Shown piece after piece: positions 8,479 to 16,087 of a stretch of 64,000 nt of DNA. The position numbers and the translations under genes are program-made. Numbering within the stretch: the stretch's first letter is position 1; the number at the start of each line of letters is the position of its first letter. Origin of the DNA: Nostoc sp. PCC 7524 (GTDB lineage: Bacteria; Cyanobacteriota; Cyanobacteriia; Cyanobacteriales; Nostocaceae); contig NC_019684.1 in NCBI RefSeq assembly GCF_000316645.1, positions 868,001 through 932,000 on the forward strand, given 5' to 3'. The notes beneath the pieces were generated by a model that saw only the letters and a program-made list of their open reading frames with translations, was not told where the DNA came from and searched no databases.

Positions 8479-9771
8479 TTAAATTCCACCAACAAACCGA
8501 CCAGGATTTAAAATATTTTTGCTATCAAACTGTTCTTTAATCCGACGCATCAACGACAAAGCATTACCTGTGTATCCCCACACATCGATTTGTTGTTTCA
8601 CTGCCACAGGTGCTTTAATCACCGTTAAAAAACCATTACGAGATTGACAAAGCGATCGCACTTTTAAAACCTGAATTTTATCCTGAACTTGCACTATACC
8701 CAAACCACTGCTGAGATGAACCAGTCCAATTTCCACTCCCGTCAAAACCTCCACAGCAGCAGTCGGTAATATTCCTATTTTGCAGGTAATTGCCGACTCT
8801 GAGGCAGGAGTATGTATTTGTTCTTGCAATCTCTGCCATAGACTGTCTTCATCTGCACCAGAATAAACTGCTCCTTCTAATCCTAACGTTTGCCCTAATT
8901 CTAAAACTCGATGAGATTGTTCTTTTACACTCTCATTAATACTTTGGAAGCGTGCAATTAATCCCATGCCTGCACCTAAACCTAAGCTAGATACTAATTG
9001 CATAGATAACAAATCAGCTTGGGTGGGTGTCAAAGCCGAACCGCGTAAAGTATTAGCTGCTTGCGAAATCGCCTCAGCCTTACCAGTCAACACCACCGTC
9101 CCCGATGTTTCCTGTAAGGGATAAACCCGAAAAGTAACTTGACTTATAATTCCCAATGTCCCGTATGAGCCAGTAAACAACTTCATCAAGTCATAGCCAG
9201 CCACATTCTTAACTACACGTCCGCCAGCTTTAGCAATTTGTCCATCAGCACGGATAAAAGTAATACCTAAAAGTTGGTCGCGCACACTCCCATAACGCTG
9301 TCGTAAGGAGTTAGTATCAGCAGTAGCAACAATCCCGCCAATGGTAGCTAACTCTGGTGTAGAGGGATCAAGGGCGAGAAATTGACGTGAATCTGTCAAA
9401 AGCTGCTGAAGATAGCCAAATTTCATCCCTGCTTCCACGGTGATAGTCAAATCACCCACAGCGTGTTCAATGAGTTGATTGAGGCGTTCTGTACTCACCA
9501 CCACATCAATATCTTGCGCTAAACCACCCCAACTGAGTTTACTTCCACTACCGCAAGGAAGGACGCGCCAATTATGACTGTAAGCAGTGGCAATGACTGC
9601 GGCTAATTGTGCTTGGGTTTGGGGATAGACAAGACAACTGGGGGGTTTGCCAGTGATAATGGTGTTCTGCCCACCGTAGGCGATCGCCCGTAGAATCTGA
9701 GGATTGTCTTCTGGGTATACAGTGTTTTCTGCGCCCACGATAGATGCAAGAGTAGAAGCAATAGCTATCAT
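8479..9771 (-). CDS. glcE: Glycolate dehydrogenase FAD-binding subunit (GlcE-like)
   Basis: A 430-residue FAD_binding_4 oxidoreductase. The flavin-binding segments LPCGSGSKLSWGG, PELATIGGIVATADTNS, RYGSVRDQLLGI and VKNVAGYDLMKLFTGSYGTL match the GlcD/GlcE family; the length and VAGYDLMKL are closest to GlcE. With GlcF directly downstream it should oxidise glycolate to glyoxylate. A full-length GlcD is not in the window and may be encoded elsewhere. The frame contains a family-A-like repeat piece around 9670-9688 near the N-terminus. Start ATG 9771 gives the expected N-terminus, with no clear ribosome-binding site. Confidence 0.85.
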   Translation of the reverse strand: MIAIASTLASIVGAENTVYPEDNPQILRAIAYGGQNTIITGKPPSCLVYPQTQAQLAAVIATAYSHNWRVLPCGSGSKLSWGGLAQDIDVVVSTERLNQLIEHAVGDLTITVEAGMKFGYLQQLLTDSRQFLALDPSTPELATIGGIVATADTNSLRQRYGSVRDQLLGITFIRADGQIAKAGGRVVKNVAGYDLMKLFTGSYGTLGIISQVTFRVYPLQETSGTVVLTGKAEAISQAANTLRGSALTPTQADLLSMQLVSSLGLGAGMGLIARFQSINESVKEQSHRVLELGQTLGLEGAVYSGADEDSLWQRLQEQIHTPASESAITCKIGILPTAAVEVLTGVEIGLVHLSSGLGIVQVQDKIQVLKVRSLCQSRNGFLTVIKAPVAVKQQIDVWGYTGNALSLMRRIKEQFDSKNILNPGRFVGGI

Positions 9772-9905
9772 CAGTTTATTCTTGAGTCCCTACATCTCAT
9801 TCTCTGTGATGATGACACAAAATCAACAACCCTTACCCCAACTGTTCCATTTTCAACCTTGGCTGTGAACCATCACTGTAGCCCGGTTTGCCGCCGTACA
9901 TGACT

Positions 9906-10027
9906 GGTGTGAGCGTAAAAGTAGCGACGTAGGAGCTTCACCCGAAAGGTACAACTCGTTTCAACGGAACTACCTTGATTCCGGCAAAAAAAACCGCGAA
10001 ACTATTAAATATAGTTTCACGGCTTTT
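9906..10027 (+). ncRNA. Candidate structured small RNA with terminator hairpin
   Basis: Three consecutive stems are visible: GGTGTGAGC/GCTTCACC (9906-9942, one bulge), AAGGTA/TACCTT (9946-9976) and a 12-pair hairpin with one mismatch at 9994-10022 (CCGCGAAACTAT / ATAGTTTCACGG) followed by CTTTT. It lies in the 745-base gap between glcE and arsS. It is not a tRNA, tmRNA or RNase P RNA that I recognise, and direction and 5' end are inferred from the T-run only. Confidence 0.35.
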
Positions 10028-10043
10028 AGTGTGGTGTGAGGAG
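9994..10043. repeat. Hairpin plus TGTGGTGTGAGGAG tail (copy 1)
   Basis: An (A)CCG-type hairpin followed by TGTGGTGTGAGGAG at 10030-10043. The same arrangement recurs 330 bases further on at 10322-10371. Confidence 0.6.
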
Positions 10044-10178
10044 CTTAACTAAATATCATCATAGGTCAACTGCTCAGTGATGACACACTCGTAACAGTTT
10101 TGGTAACAGAATTTTTCTCCAAAGATTCAGACTATTGTCTCAGAAAGTTAATCTCACAATGAGGCTCAATATTAGAGA

Positions 10179-10202
10179 TACCCTGCGGGTAGGCTTACGC
10201 CT
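10179..10202. repeat. Small dispersed repeat TACCCTGCGGGTAGGCTTAC (family B)
   Basis: Matches the 24-base unit at 4917-4940 with two differences. Both are intergenic. Confidence 0.65.
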
Positions 10203-10321
10203 GCGTAGCAAAGCAAGCTACAAAATTCAAAATTAAGCAAGTCAGATGCTATCTAGCTTTTACGGTTTGCATCTGGTTAGAGTGTACCTCATGTAACTAA
10301 GTTTATTGCTAATGGGAAATA

Positions 10322-10371
10322 AAAACCGTGAGATTATGAGAAATCCACGGTTTTATGTATGGTGTGAGGAG
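10322..10371 (+). terminator. Terminator-like hairpin plus TATGGTGTGAGGAG tail (copy 2)
   Basis: AAAACCGTG (10322-10330) pairs with CACGGTTTT (10346-10354), and TATGGTGTGAGGAG follows at 10358-10371, paralleling the copy at 9994-10043. It is a possible bidirectional terminator for arsS, whose stop codon is about 150 bases away. Confidence 0.45.
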
Positions 10372-10516
10372 ACTTAATATAGACATAATAATAAGCTCAG
10401 TTGAGCTAAATTGGCATATAATTAACAATGTTTGTCATAGAATTAGCTTTTGTTGACATAGAGCAAGTTTTGGGCAAATAAACTTATAAAAACTTGGTTA
10501 TGCAACGTCTCTAAAT

Positions 10517-11518
10517 TTAGACTAAAGTGCCGCCACAGCTAGAACCACATCCAGCCGTACAACCATAGCAATAGTCAGCAGTTTGAATCTCATCAATCAA
10601 GTCTAAACTACCAGCATCTAGCAATTTAGCAACCGTGATAGTTTCACCATTAGCAGTTTTGGCAGGCAAATTCATCATCTGATTAAAGTCACAATCATAG
10701 ATATTTCCTAGATAGTCTACTGATAGTTGATCACGACACATTAAATGCCCAACTGTACTAGGATTGAAATGGGACTCTAAAAAATGCAAGTAGGTGCTAT
10801 ACAGTTTTTTTCGTTCTAAATGTAATTTTGTTCTGCCTACAGGTAAGTTAGTGATTGTAAAAAGATTATTAAAGACAATACCAAAATGTTCTTGTAAAAA
10901 GATTTGATAATCTCGTTCTAGTTTGGACTGTTCGGGAGCTAAGGAAAAATTTTCACTTGTTGGTAACTGTGGATTATAAACCAAATCCAAAATTAAGTCG
11001 GGATTTGTACCATAACCCAATTGATTCAGCCATTGCAAAGCTTTAATAGAAGCATTAAACACACCCGTACCCCGCATTTTGTCAACATTATCTGCTAGGT
11101 AGCAGGGCAGAGAAGCCACAACTCGCAGTTGATGTCTGGCAAAATATTCTGGTAAATCACCAAAACCATCTACAAAATAAATCGTTAAATTAGAACGGAC
11201 AATTACCTGTTTACCATTCTTTTTAGCGGCTTCTACCAGTGGCTTAAAACCATAATTCATTTCTGGTGCGCCACCAGTCAAGTCAACAATCTGAATTTCG
11301 GGAAATTTAGCAATTAAATCAATTAGTTGTTCGCAAATTTCGGGAGATAATTCTTCTGTGCGTTTGGGACTAGCTTCTACATGGCAGTGGTTACAGGCTA
11401 GGTTACAACGCTTACCTAAATTAATTTGTAAAATATTAATCCCTTGTTTGCTAAAAGTTTCACTGAGTTTATCTTTAAATGGTGTGAGTTTTGAATCGTT
11501 AGCTACTTGATATGACAT
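10517..11518 (-). CDS. arsS: Arsenosugar biosynthesis radical SAM protein ArsS
   Basis: A 333-residue radical SAM enzyme with Cys38-x3-Cys42-x2-Cys45 (CNLACNHC) for the 4Fe-4S cluster and a GGAPEMN SAM-binding segment. The C-terminal domain holds further cysteines: CRDQLSVDYLGNIYDCDFNQ and the end YCYGCTAGCGSSCGGTLV, characteristic of ArsS. ArsS is known to attach a 5'-deoxyadenosyl group to dimethylarsenite, the step towards arsenosugars. Some family members are selenoproteins; here all positions are Cys. AAGGA lies about 10 bases before ATG 11518. It is the last gene of the arsM-transporter-arsS unit, which supports the call. Confidence 0.88.
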   Translation of the reverse strand: MSYQVANDSKLTPFKDKLSETFSKQGINILQINLGKRCNLACNHCHVEASPKRTEELSPEICEQLIDLIAKFPEIQIVDLTGGAPEMNYGFKPLVEAAKKNGKQVIVRSNLTIYFVDGFGDLPEYFARHQLRVVASLPCYLADNVDKMRGTGVFNASIKALQWLNQLGYGTNPDLILDLVYNPQLPTSENFSLAPEQSKLERDYQIFLQEHFGIVFNNLFTITNLPVGRTKLHLERKKLYSTYLHFLESHFNPSTVGHLMCRDQLSVDYLGNIYDCDFNQMMNLPAKTANGETITVAKLLDAGSLDLIDEIQTADYCYGCTAGCGSSCGGTLV

Positions 11519-11558
11519 TGATATCTAATCCTTAAAACATAAAAAATCTGGTAATTTT

Positions 11559-12518
11559 TTAGCGTTGTAATAATCTATAGGTTATACCGCCAATAATTGT
11601 GGCAACAGGTAAGGTAAAAATCCACGCTAGCACAATTTGCCAACAAACCAATTTATTGACTTTATTAGTCATGACACCCACACCAAAAATCGAACCGACT
11701 GCAACATGAGTTGTAGACACAGGTAGACCGAAATAACTAGCTGCAATTACTAAAGTGCTAGTAACGACATTGGCTGATAAACCCTGTATGGAATTCATCG
11801 GTGTAATTTTGATACTGATAGTTTCAGCAACCTTTTGTGAATTGAGTAAACCACCTAGTGCCATAGCCATAGCAATGGTAATCATTGCACCTTTAATGGA
11901 AAAGTAATCAATAATTACAACTAGAGTGACGAGTTGATAAGTATGATGAAAACCTCTAGCAAAGTTGATCAGTCCAGCACTGATATAATGACAAATATCG
12001 ATGAGTTTTTGGCTTGGTTGTAGATGGAATCGAGAATTAATATAGTCAACTAAGCTGTAGGTTCCTGTTGCCAAGGGAATTGCTAGAATAGAACTAAAAA
12101 ATAGAGGTGCAATCAAGGAACTTCCTAAAACTGTAAAATTAGCCTTCAGTCCGATCGCAACTAATGCAGCACCAAGTACAGCACCGATTAAACTGTGGGA
12201 TGTAGAAACAGGCAAACCTAAAAAGGTGGCAAGTAATACAGTTAAAGCTGTGGCAATTACTACCGCCAGATGAAATTCAGTCCGACTAGCGATCGCATCA
12301 TCTAATATCCCTTGCCCAGAAAACTTGATCACTGATTTGCTTGTTAAAAAAGTAGATGTTAATGCCCCAGCAAAAGTCGTCAAAGTCGCCCATAAAATTG
12401 CTGTTTGGTAGCTAGTGGTGCGACTGCCAAACAGCGTTGCTACACCCTTAAAATTGTCGTTTGCTCCTTTAGCATAAGCCAGGAATAGCGTAGCGATAAA
12501 TATACTTACTAACAACAT
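11559..12518 (-). CDS. Inorganic phosphate transporter, PiT family
   Basis: A 319-residue membrane protein with about nine hydrophobic segments. The duplicated PiT signatures are present: GANDNFKGVATLFG near the N-terminus, GLPVSTSHSLIGAVLG in the first half and GLPVSTTHVAVGSIFG in the second. PiT proteins are secondary transporters of phosphate (and, by mimicry, arsenate). It lies between arsM (15-base gap) and arsS (40-base gap) on the same strand, so it is almost certainly co-transcribed with arsenic methylation genes. Its substrate in this setting, phosphate, arsenate or an arsenosugar phosphate, cannot be told from sequence. Confidence 0.88.
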   Translation of the reverse strand: MLLVSIFIATLFLAYAKGANDNFKGVATLFGSRTTSYQTAILWATLTTFAGALTSTFLTSKSVIKFSGQGILDDAIASRTEFHLAVVIATALTVLLATFLGLPVSTSHSLIGAVLGAALVAIGLKANFTVLGSSLIAPLFFSSILAIPLATGTYSLVDYINSRFHLQPSQKLIDICHYISAGLINFARGFHHTYQLVTLVVIIDYFSIKGAMITIAMAMALGGLLNSQKVAETISIKITPMNSIQGLSANVVTSTLVIAASYFGLPVSTTHVAVGSIFGVGVMTNKVNKLVCWQIVLAWIFTLPVATIIGGITYRLLQR

Positions 12519-12533
12519 TTTGGGGATGTGAAA

Positions 12534-13502
12534 TTAACAGCAACCACCACCATCATAATGCCAAGTTGAATCGGTAATTATGATTTCTGATGGCTTTAAA
12601 TTTCCTAGTTTAGCAGCAGTTTTGTCGCATACAGATGCCGGAATGCCACGTTGCAGAATATGGCCGGCTGCATCATCAAAAAACGGCTCAGAACCAGCAT
12701 AAATTGCTGTTTTACCCGTGAAAATACAAGCGCCATCTTCTGGAATTGCCACTTTGAAAGCAACCGAATCGAGACTTTCTAACAGTAGATGCTTTTCTAA
12801 CTGATAAGTTTCCGCATCTAGCAAGCGGTAAGGACGACGAGCGCGAATTTCAATTTGGCCAAAGCCAGCATCAATAATACGCTGAGTATATTCTTCGTAG
12901 GTAAGTGCGCCTGATAAACACATCGCCCGTAATCGCTCATCTTGTTGTAAATGCGCGGGTATGGGACGGGTAGCAATGGGATCACTCATTTGCAAGCGTC
13001 CACCCGGCTTTAACACCCGATAAGCTTCTTTGAGCGCACGAGTTAAATCTTCAGGTTCAAAAATATTAAACAGGCAATTCTGAGCCACGATATCCACAGA
13101 AGCATCAGCCACAGGTAAGTTGAAGGCATCACCTGCACGAATCTCGACAAAGCTGCTGTCAAACCAAGGATTGTCCTTTGCTGCCAACTCTAAGTTAGAA
13201 GCGGCAGCTGCTCGCATTGCCTCCACGGGATCAACCGCAATCACAGCACCCGGACGACGAGAGAAATAGGCAAATTGCAAAGCTTCCAACCCGCCACCAA
13301 CTCCAACATACAAAACTGTGGGTTGGTTGGTGAGTTCAGTTGGGTGAACAGTGGTACCACAACCATAGTTCATTTCCTGCATTTTGCAAGGAACTTTCAA
13401 TCCAGGGAGTTGCAAGGGTGTACTTTGAACACAGCAAAGTCCTACCTGTGGCGTTTGAGCAACTTCACTATAAAATTGTGCGGCTGTTTCTAAATATGTC
13501 AT
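12534..13502 (-). CDS. arsM: Arsenite methyltransferase ArsM (arsenosugar pathway)
   Basis: The 322-residue protein has a class I SAM-methyltransferase core (VLYVGVGGGLEALQFA at 63-78, VAQNCLFNIF, ALKEAYRVLKPGGRLQMSDP). The arsenic-binding cysteines of ArsM are recognisable in YGCG (Cys48), NCLFN and MCLSGAL, with extra cysteines at 23, 24 and 39. A C-terminal extension ends in GGGCC, as in ArsM proteins linked to arsenosugar synthesis. It methylates As(III) to methyl- and dimethylarsenite. It is the first gene of an operon with the PiT transporter and arsS. No ArsR-type repressor gene is seen nearby. Confidence 0.9.
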   Translation of the reverse strand: MTYLETAAQFYSEVAQTPQVGLCCVQSTPLQLPGLKVPCKMQEMNYGCGTTVHPTELTNQPTVLYVGVGGGLEALQFAYFSRRPGAVIAVDPVEAMRAAAASNLELAAKDNPWFDSSFVEIRAGDAFNLPVADASVDIVAQNCLFNIFEPEDLTRALKEAYRVLKPGGRLQMSDPIATRPIPAHLQQDERLRAMCLSGALTYEEYTQRIIDAGFGQIEIRARRPYRLLDAETYQLEKHLLLESLDSVAFKVAIPEDGACIFTGKTAIYAGSEPFFDDAAGHILQRGIPASVCDKTAAKLGNLKPSEIIITDSTWHYDGGGCC

Positions 13503-13724
13503 TACAGTCTAAGTTTGGCGTGTTTTGGTATATATGTCATTCTGTGCATCCTAATATATCTAACTATCAACTGCATGAGTTTTTGCTGAAAACAGCCTTA
13601 AGAATCTTGGTTTGTCAGGGTTTAGGAGTGTAGAAGTATAGGGCTTGAGAGAATAAATATTAAATCTGCAAACTCCCAAATATCTGCGATGTCTATAGCA
13701 GTTCCCAATTTTATAGGAGAAACG

Positions 13725-14120
13725 CTATTTTTCCTTGTTTTTTCGTAAATGAGTATAGACTCTAGCTAATAATTCCTCAACGGTGAAGGGTTTAACTATA
13801 TAATCATCCGCACCAATATCTAAATCGGTAATGCGATCGCCTACGGTAGGGCGTAGCCCATCGCTCAGTTCATCTTTAGCCGTTAATAAAATTATCGGCA
13901 CTTTATTACCTATACTTCGCAAGTGCTGGCAAAGTTCCCAGCCCGATACACCCGGTAATATCCCATCTAAAATAATTAAATCTAGATGTAATTCCCGTGC
14001 TGCCAACATAGCAGTTAAGCCATCGTAGGCGACGCTCACCTGATACCCTTCATAATTTAGTTCTAATTCTATAAACCGGGCTAGTTTGACTTCATCCTCA
14101 ACTAGCAAGATGTGGGTCAT
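13725..14120 (-). CDS. Single-domain response regulator with repeat-derived insertion
   Basis: A 131-residue receiver domain: acidic pocket VEDE (residues 7-10), phospho-acceptor Asp52 in ILDGILPG, conserved Thr80 and Lys110 (YIVKPF). It ends straight after the receiver (THLRKNKEK), without an effector domain; the sequence after the stop shows no winged-helix remnant. Residues 88-95 (GLRPTVGD) interrupt the otherwise canonical AKDELSD-RITDLDIGADD segment; they are encoded by a small dispersed repeat at 13833-13864. The insertion is in the beta4-alpha4 loop, so phosphotransfer may survive. No partner kinase is adjacent. It is 222 bases upstream of arsM on the same strand. Confidence 0.85.
   Translation of the reverse strand: MTHILLVEDEVKLARFIELELNYEGYQVSVAYDGLTAMLAARELHLDLIILDGILPGVSGWELCQHLRSIGNKVPIILLTAKDELSDGLRPTVGDRITDLDIGADDYIVKPFTVEELLARVYTHLRKNKEK
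13833..13864. repeat. Small dispersed repeat inside the response-regulator gene (family A, copy 3)
   Basis: GCGATCGCCTACGGTAGGGC... ending in CCATCGC. Compared with a normal receiver, 24 bases (13841-13864) are extra, flanked by a short direct repeat (GCGAT on the coding strand). The frame is kept. Confidence 0.75.
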
Positions 14121-14310
14121 ATATTATTTGGCAAAAGTAATAAGGCAGGGTTAAAGCGATGAGATGCCTATACTCTGGGCTTATTACCGATTGCACATAG
14201 TCTGATTACTGCCACTGTGCCGTGCTAGCCAATTATATGGACATCTAAATAGCTGTAAGTTAGCTTAGTATACTTTTGCGTAAGTAACAACCGTAGTTCT
14301 GTAATTACAG

Positions 14311-14357
14311 ATTTGGTAGGGTGGGTAATTTTTACCTTGTGGACATTACCTACCCTA
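14311..14357. repeat. Inverted repeat GTAGGGTGGGTAAT / ATTACCTACCCTAC
   Basis: A palindromic element of about 47 bases with a 15-base loop, just downstream of the Mo-nitro_C gene. It may act as a transcription terminator. Confidence 0.55.
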
Positions 14358-14385
14358 CAGTTAATAAATTACTAATTATCATGAT

Positions 14386-14673
14386 TTAGCAATAAGTTGT
14401 GATATCTTCACCGCACTCATCAGCCAGATAACAAAGTGCCTTGAAACGCAAACCCACTACCTCTTCATAGAGAGGATTTAATTTACACATGGGCGGAATG
14501 TGAAACATCTGACGACCAAACAGCTTGACATCTCTTTCAAATGGACATTGAGCAGGAATAGCTTTGCACAACAAATGGGCTAGTTTGGCGTTATGAATTT
14601 CGGTACCTTCTAACCATCTACGAATAGGATAGAGTAAGTCATGGTGGCAAAGAACTTGAGTAACGCTGGTCAT
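14386..14673 (-). CDS. Mo-dependent nitrogenase-family (Mo-nitro_C domain) protein
   Basis: A 95-residue, Cys-rich, soluble protein. The segments PIRRWLEGTEIHNAKLAHL, IPAQCPFERDVKLFGR, FHIPPMCKLNPLYE and GLRFKALCYLADECGED are the Mo-nitro_C pattern known from cyanobacteria. The domain is named for its association with nitrogenase but its biochemical role is not known, and no nif gene is in this window. Six Cys residues suggest metal or cluster binding. It is a free-standing gene with palindromic DNA downstream. Confidence 0.8.
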   Translation of the reverse strand: MTSVTQVLCHHDLLYPIRRWLEGTEIHNAKLAHLLCKAIPAQCPFERDVKLFGRQMFHIPPMCKLNPLYEEVVGLRFKALCYLADECGEDITTYC

Positions 14674-14987
14674 AATTAATCACCTGGATAATTCTCACTT
14701 GTTTTGTGTATTGGCACTTATATAAATAAATACGGTTGGGTTTTGTGTTTTTATGCAGTCGTGGTTGTTGTTTGAGTTCTTAACACAGATAACTTTGATC
14801 TTTGGCAACACTATTAGCTACACTTTCCGGCTCTGGAGTTACGGAAGCTCGTCAAAAAATAACCCCATACCTGTTGTCCTAAACGCTAGGCTAGAGATGG
14901 CTGGCTTTTGTTGTAATTCAATTTTTGGGAGGCGCAGCTAAAAATTCATTGCTGAAAGCAGCCAGCACAAGCAAACTGCGAAAACTA
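14674..14987. other. Intergenic region, no supported gene
   Basis: About 314 bases between the divergent Mo-nitro_C gene and the methyltransferase. It must contain both promoters. A 62-codon plus-strand frame here has no family resemblance and is not called. GGGAGG at about 14927 could be a ribosome-binding site for a longer methyltransferase form. Confidence 0.5.
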
Positions 14988-15623
14988 ATGACTAACGAAT
15001 TTCTCAGTACCAAAAAGCTAATTTTTGACCGTTGGGCCCCCAGTTATGACTGGCTCTTACCATCTGTGTTTTACAAAGCTGTCCACAAACGGCTCTTAGA
15101 GTACGTCGATTTGCCAGAGCAAGCCAATATACTGGATTTAGGTTGTGGAACTGGTCGCTTGCTGGAGCGCCTAGCTACTCAGTATTCCGAACTGCGGGGT
15201 ACTGGTTTAGATTTATCTCCTAATATGTTGCGATTAGCACGACTGAGTAACCGCCACCATCCCCGGTTAATCTTTCTGGAAGGCAAAGCGGAAGCTCTAC
15301 CCTTTGGTGATGGTCAGTTTGATGCTGTGTTCAACACAATTAGTTTCTTACATTATCAACAACCAGAACAAGTTTTACAGGAAATAGCGCGGGTGCTTTC
15401 TCCTGGAGGACGCTTTTACTTGGTTGATATTACTACCAAACGAGAGAAACAACCGCGAATATTGTCAATTTCTCATCAAAGCGTTAAATTCTACAGCCCT
15501 CATCAACGGGAAATCCTCGCCTCATCTGCGGGACTATCATGTTTGAATCACCATTATTTATTAGGGCCTGTCTTACTGACAATTCTAGCTAAACCTCAAA
15601 AAGATGTGCAAATGTCGTTTTAG
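14988..15623 (+). CDS. Class I SAM-dependent methyltransferase
   Basis: A 211-residue Methyltransf_11-type enzyme: ILDLGCGTGRLLERLA (motif I), GTGLDLSPNML (motif II acidic end), LPFGDGQFDAVFNTISFLHY (motif IV region) and VLSPGGRFYLVDIT (motif post-III). The substrate is not evident. The N-terminus FDRWAPSYDWLLPSVFYKAV resembles UbiE-like methyltransferases. The frame extends upstream to 14925, but the ATG at 14988 gives a more usual N-terminus; the start is not certain. It is isolated, followed by tandem repeats. Confidence 0.85.
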   Translation: MTNEFLSTKKLIFDRWAPSYDWLLPSVFYKAVHKRLLEYVDLPEQANILDLGCGTGRLLERLATQYSELRGTGLDLSPNMLRLARLSNRHHPRLIFLEGKAEALPFGDGQFDAVFNTISFLHYQQPEQVLQEIARVLSPGGRFYLVDITTKREKQPRILSISHQSVKFYSPHQREILASSAGLSCLNHHYLLGPVLLTILAKPQKDVQMSF

Positions 15624-15633
15624 CTTGAATATC

Positions 15634-15660
15634 GGGATGGGGGATTGGGGATTGGGGACT
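15634..15660. repeat. Tandem heptamer array, GGGGATT type
   Basis: Consecutive GGGGATT/GGGGACT units directly after the methyltransferase gene. Confidence 0.8.
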
Positions 15661-15780
15661 AGGAATTTTAGAGTTTAACTTTGGGATTTTAGCTTGAACT
15701 CATTCCCGAATACTCGCTCTATTGCATCTACTTGGCTAACGCAAATCCAAAATCTAGGGAGTGGGGGGTAGAGAGTAAGC

Positions 15781-15880
15781 AGGTGACAGGTGAGCCGGCG
15801 CGGTCTTGGGGGTTTCCCCCATGAGCGACCGGCGAACCCGAAGGGTGACAGGTGACAGGTGACAGGTGACAGGTGACAGA
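15781..15880. repeat. GGTGACA heptamer array interrupted by a palindromic repeat
   Basis: GGTGACA units run at 15781-15792 and 15843-15880. The intervening ~50 bases carry outer GCCGG/CCGGC arms and an inner TTGGGGG-TTT-CCCCCA hairpin. The outer sequence continues in heptamer register, so the palindrome looks inserted into the array. Confidence 0.75.
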
Positions 15881-15984
15881 CTTGAAAGCTCATTAGGGTA
15901 AAGGTTTTATGCTTGCTTGATGTCCTAACTTATATGGCGACTGGGGAATACCAAAACATAAATTATCCAGAATTGACAGTTTTA

Positions 15985-16049
15985 GTAGGGTGCGTCAGTG
16001 TGAGAAAACCTAACTACACCAAGAAGTTATTCATACTGACGCACCCTAC
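15985..16049. repeat. Inverted-repeat element GTAGGGTGCGTCAGT (family C, copy 1)
   Basis: Perfect 15-base inverted arms (15985-15999, 16035-16049) around a 35-base core. A T-rich tail ending in GTAAGTCCC follows to about 16079. Copies occur at 34080-34141 and, diverged, at 57673-57737. Confidence 0.85.
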
Positions 16050-16087
16050 ATTTGGAATATTTTTTGCTTTGTAAGTCCCCTGCTATA

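Noticed and set aside
9808..10038. Longer broken gene with an in-frame TGA across the candidate RNA
   Set aside because: The stretch is open on both sides of a TGA, but the peptide has no recognisable family and the stems explain the sequence better.
13503..13724. Remnant DNA-binding domain after the receiver-only regulator
   Set aside because: Reading all minus-strand frames gave no winged-helix pattern, so the regulator is treated as single-domain rather than truncated.
14753..14941. 62-residue plus-strand frame before the methyltransferase
   Set aside because: No ribosome-binding site or recognisable pattern; most likely leader sequence.
15781..15880. CRISPR array
   Set aside because: Regular GGTGACA units are 7-base tandem repeats with no spacers; one interruption is a palindromic repeat, not a spacer series.
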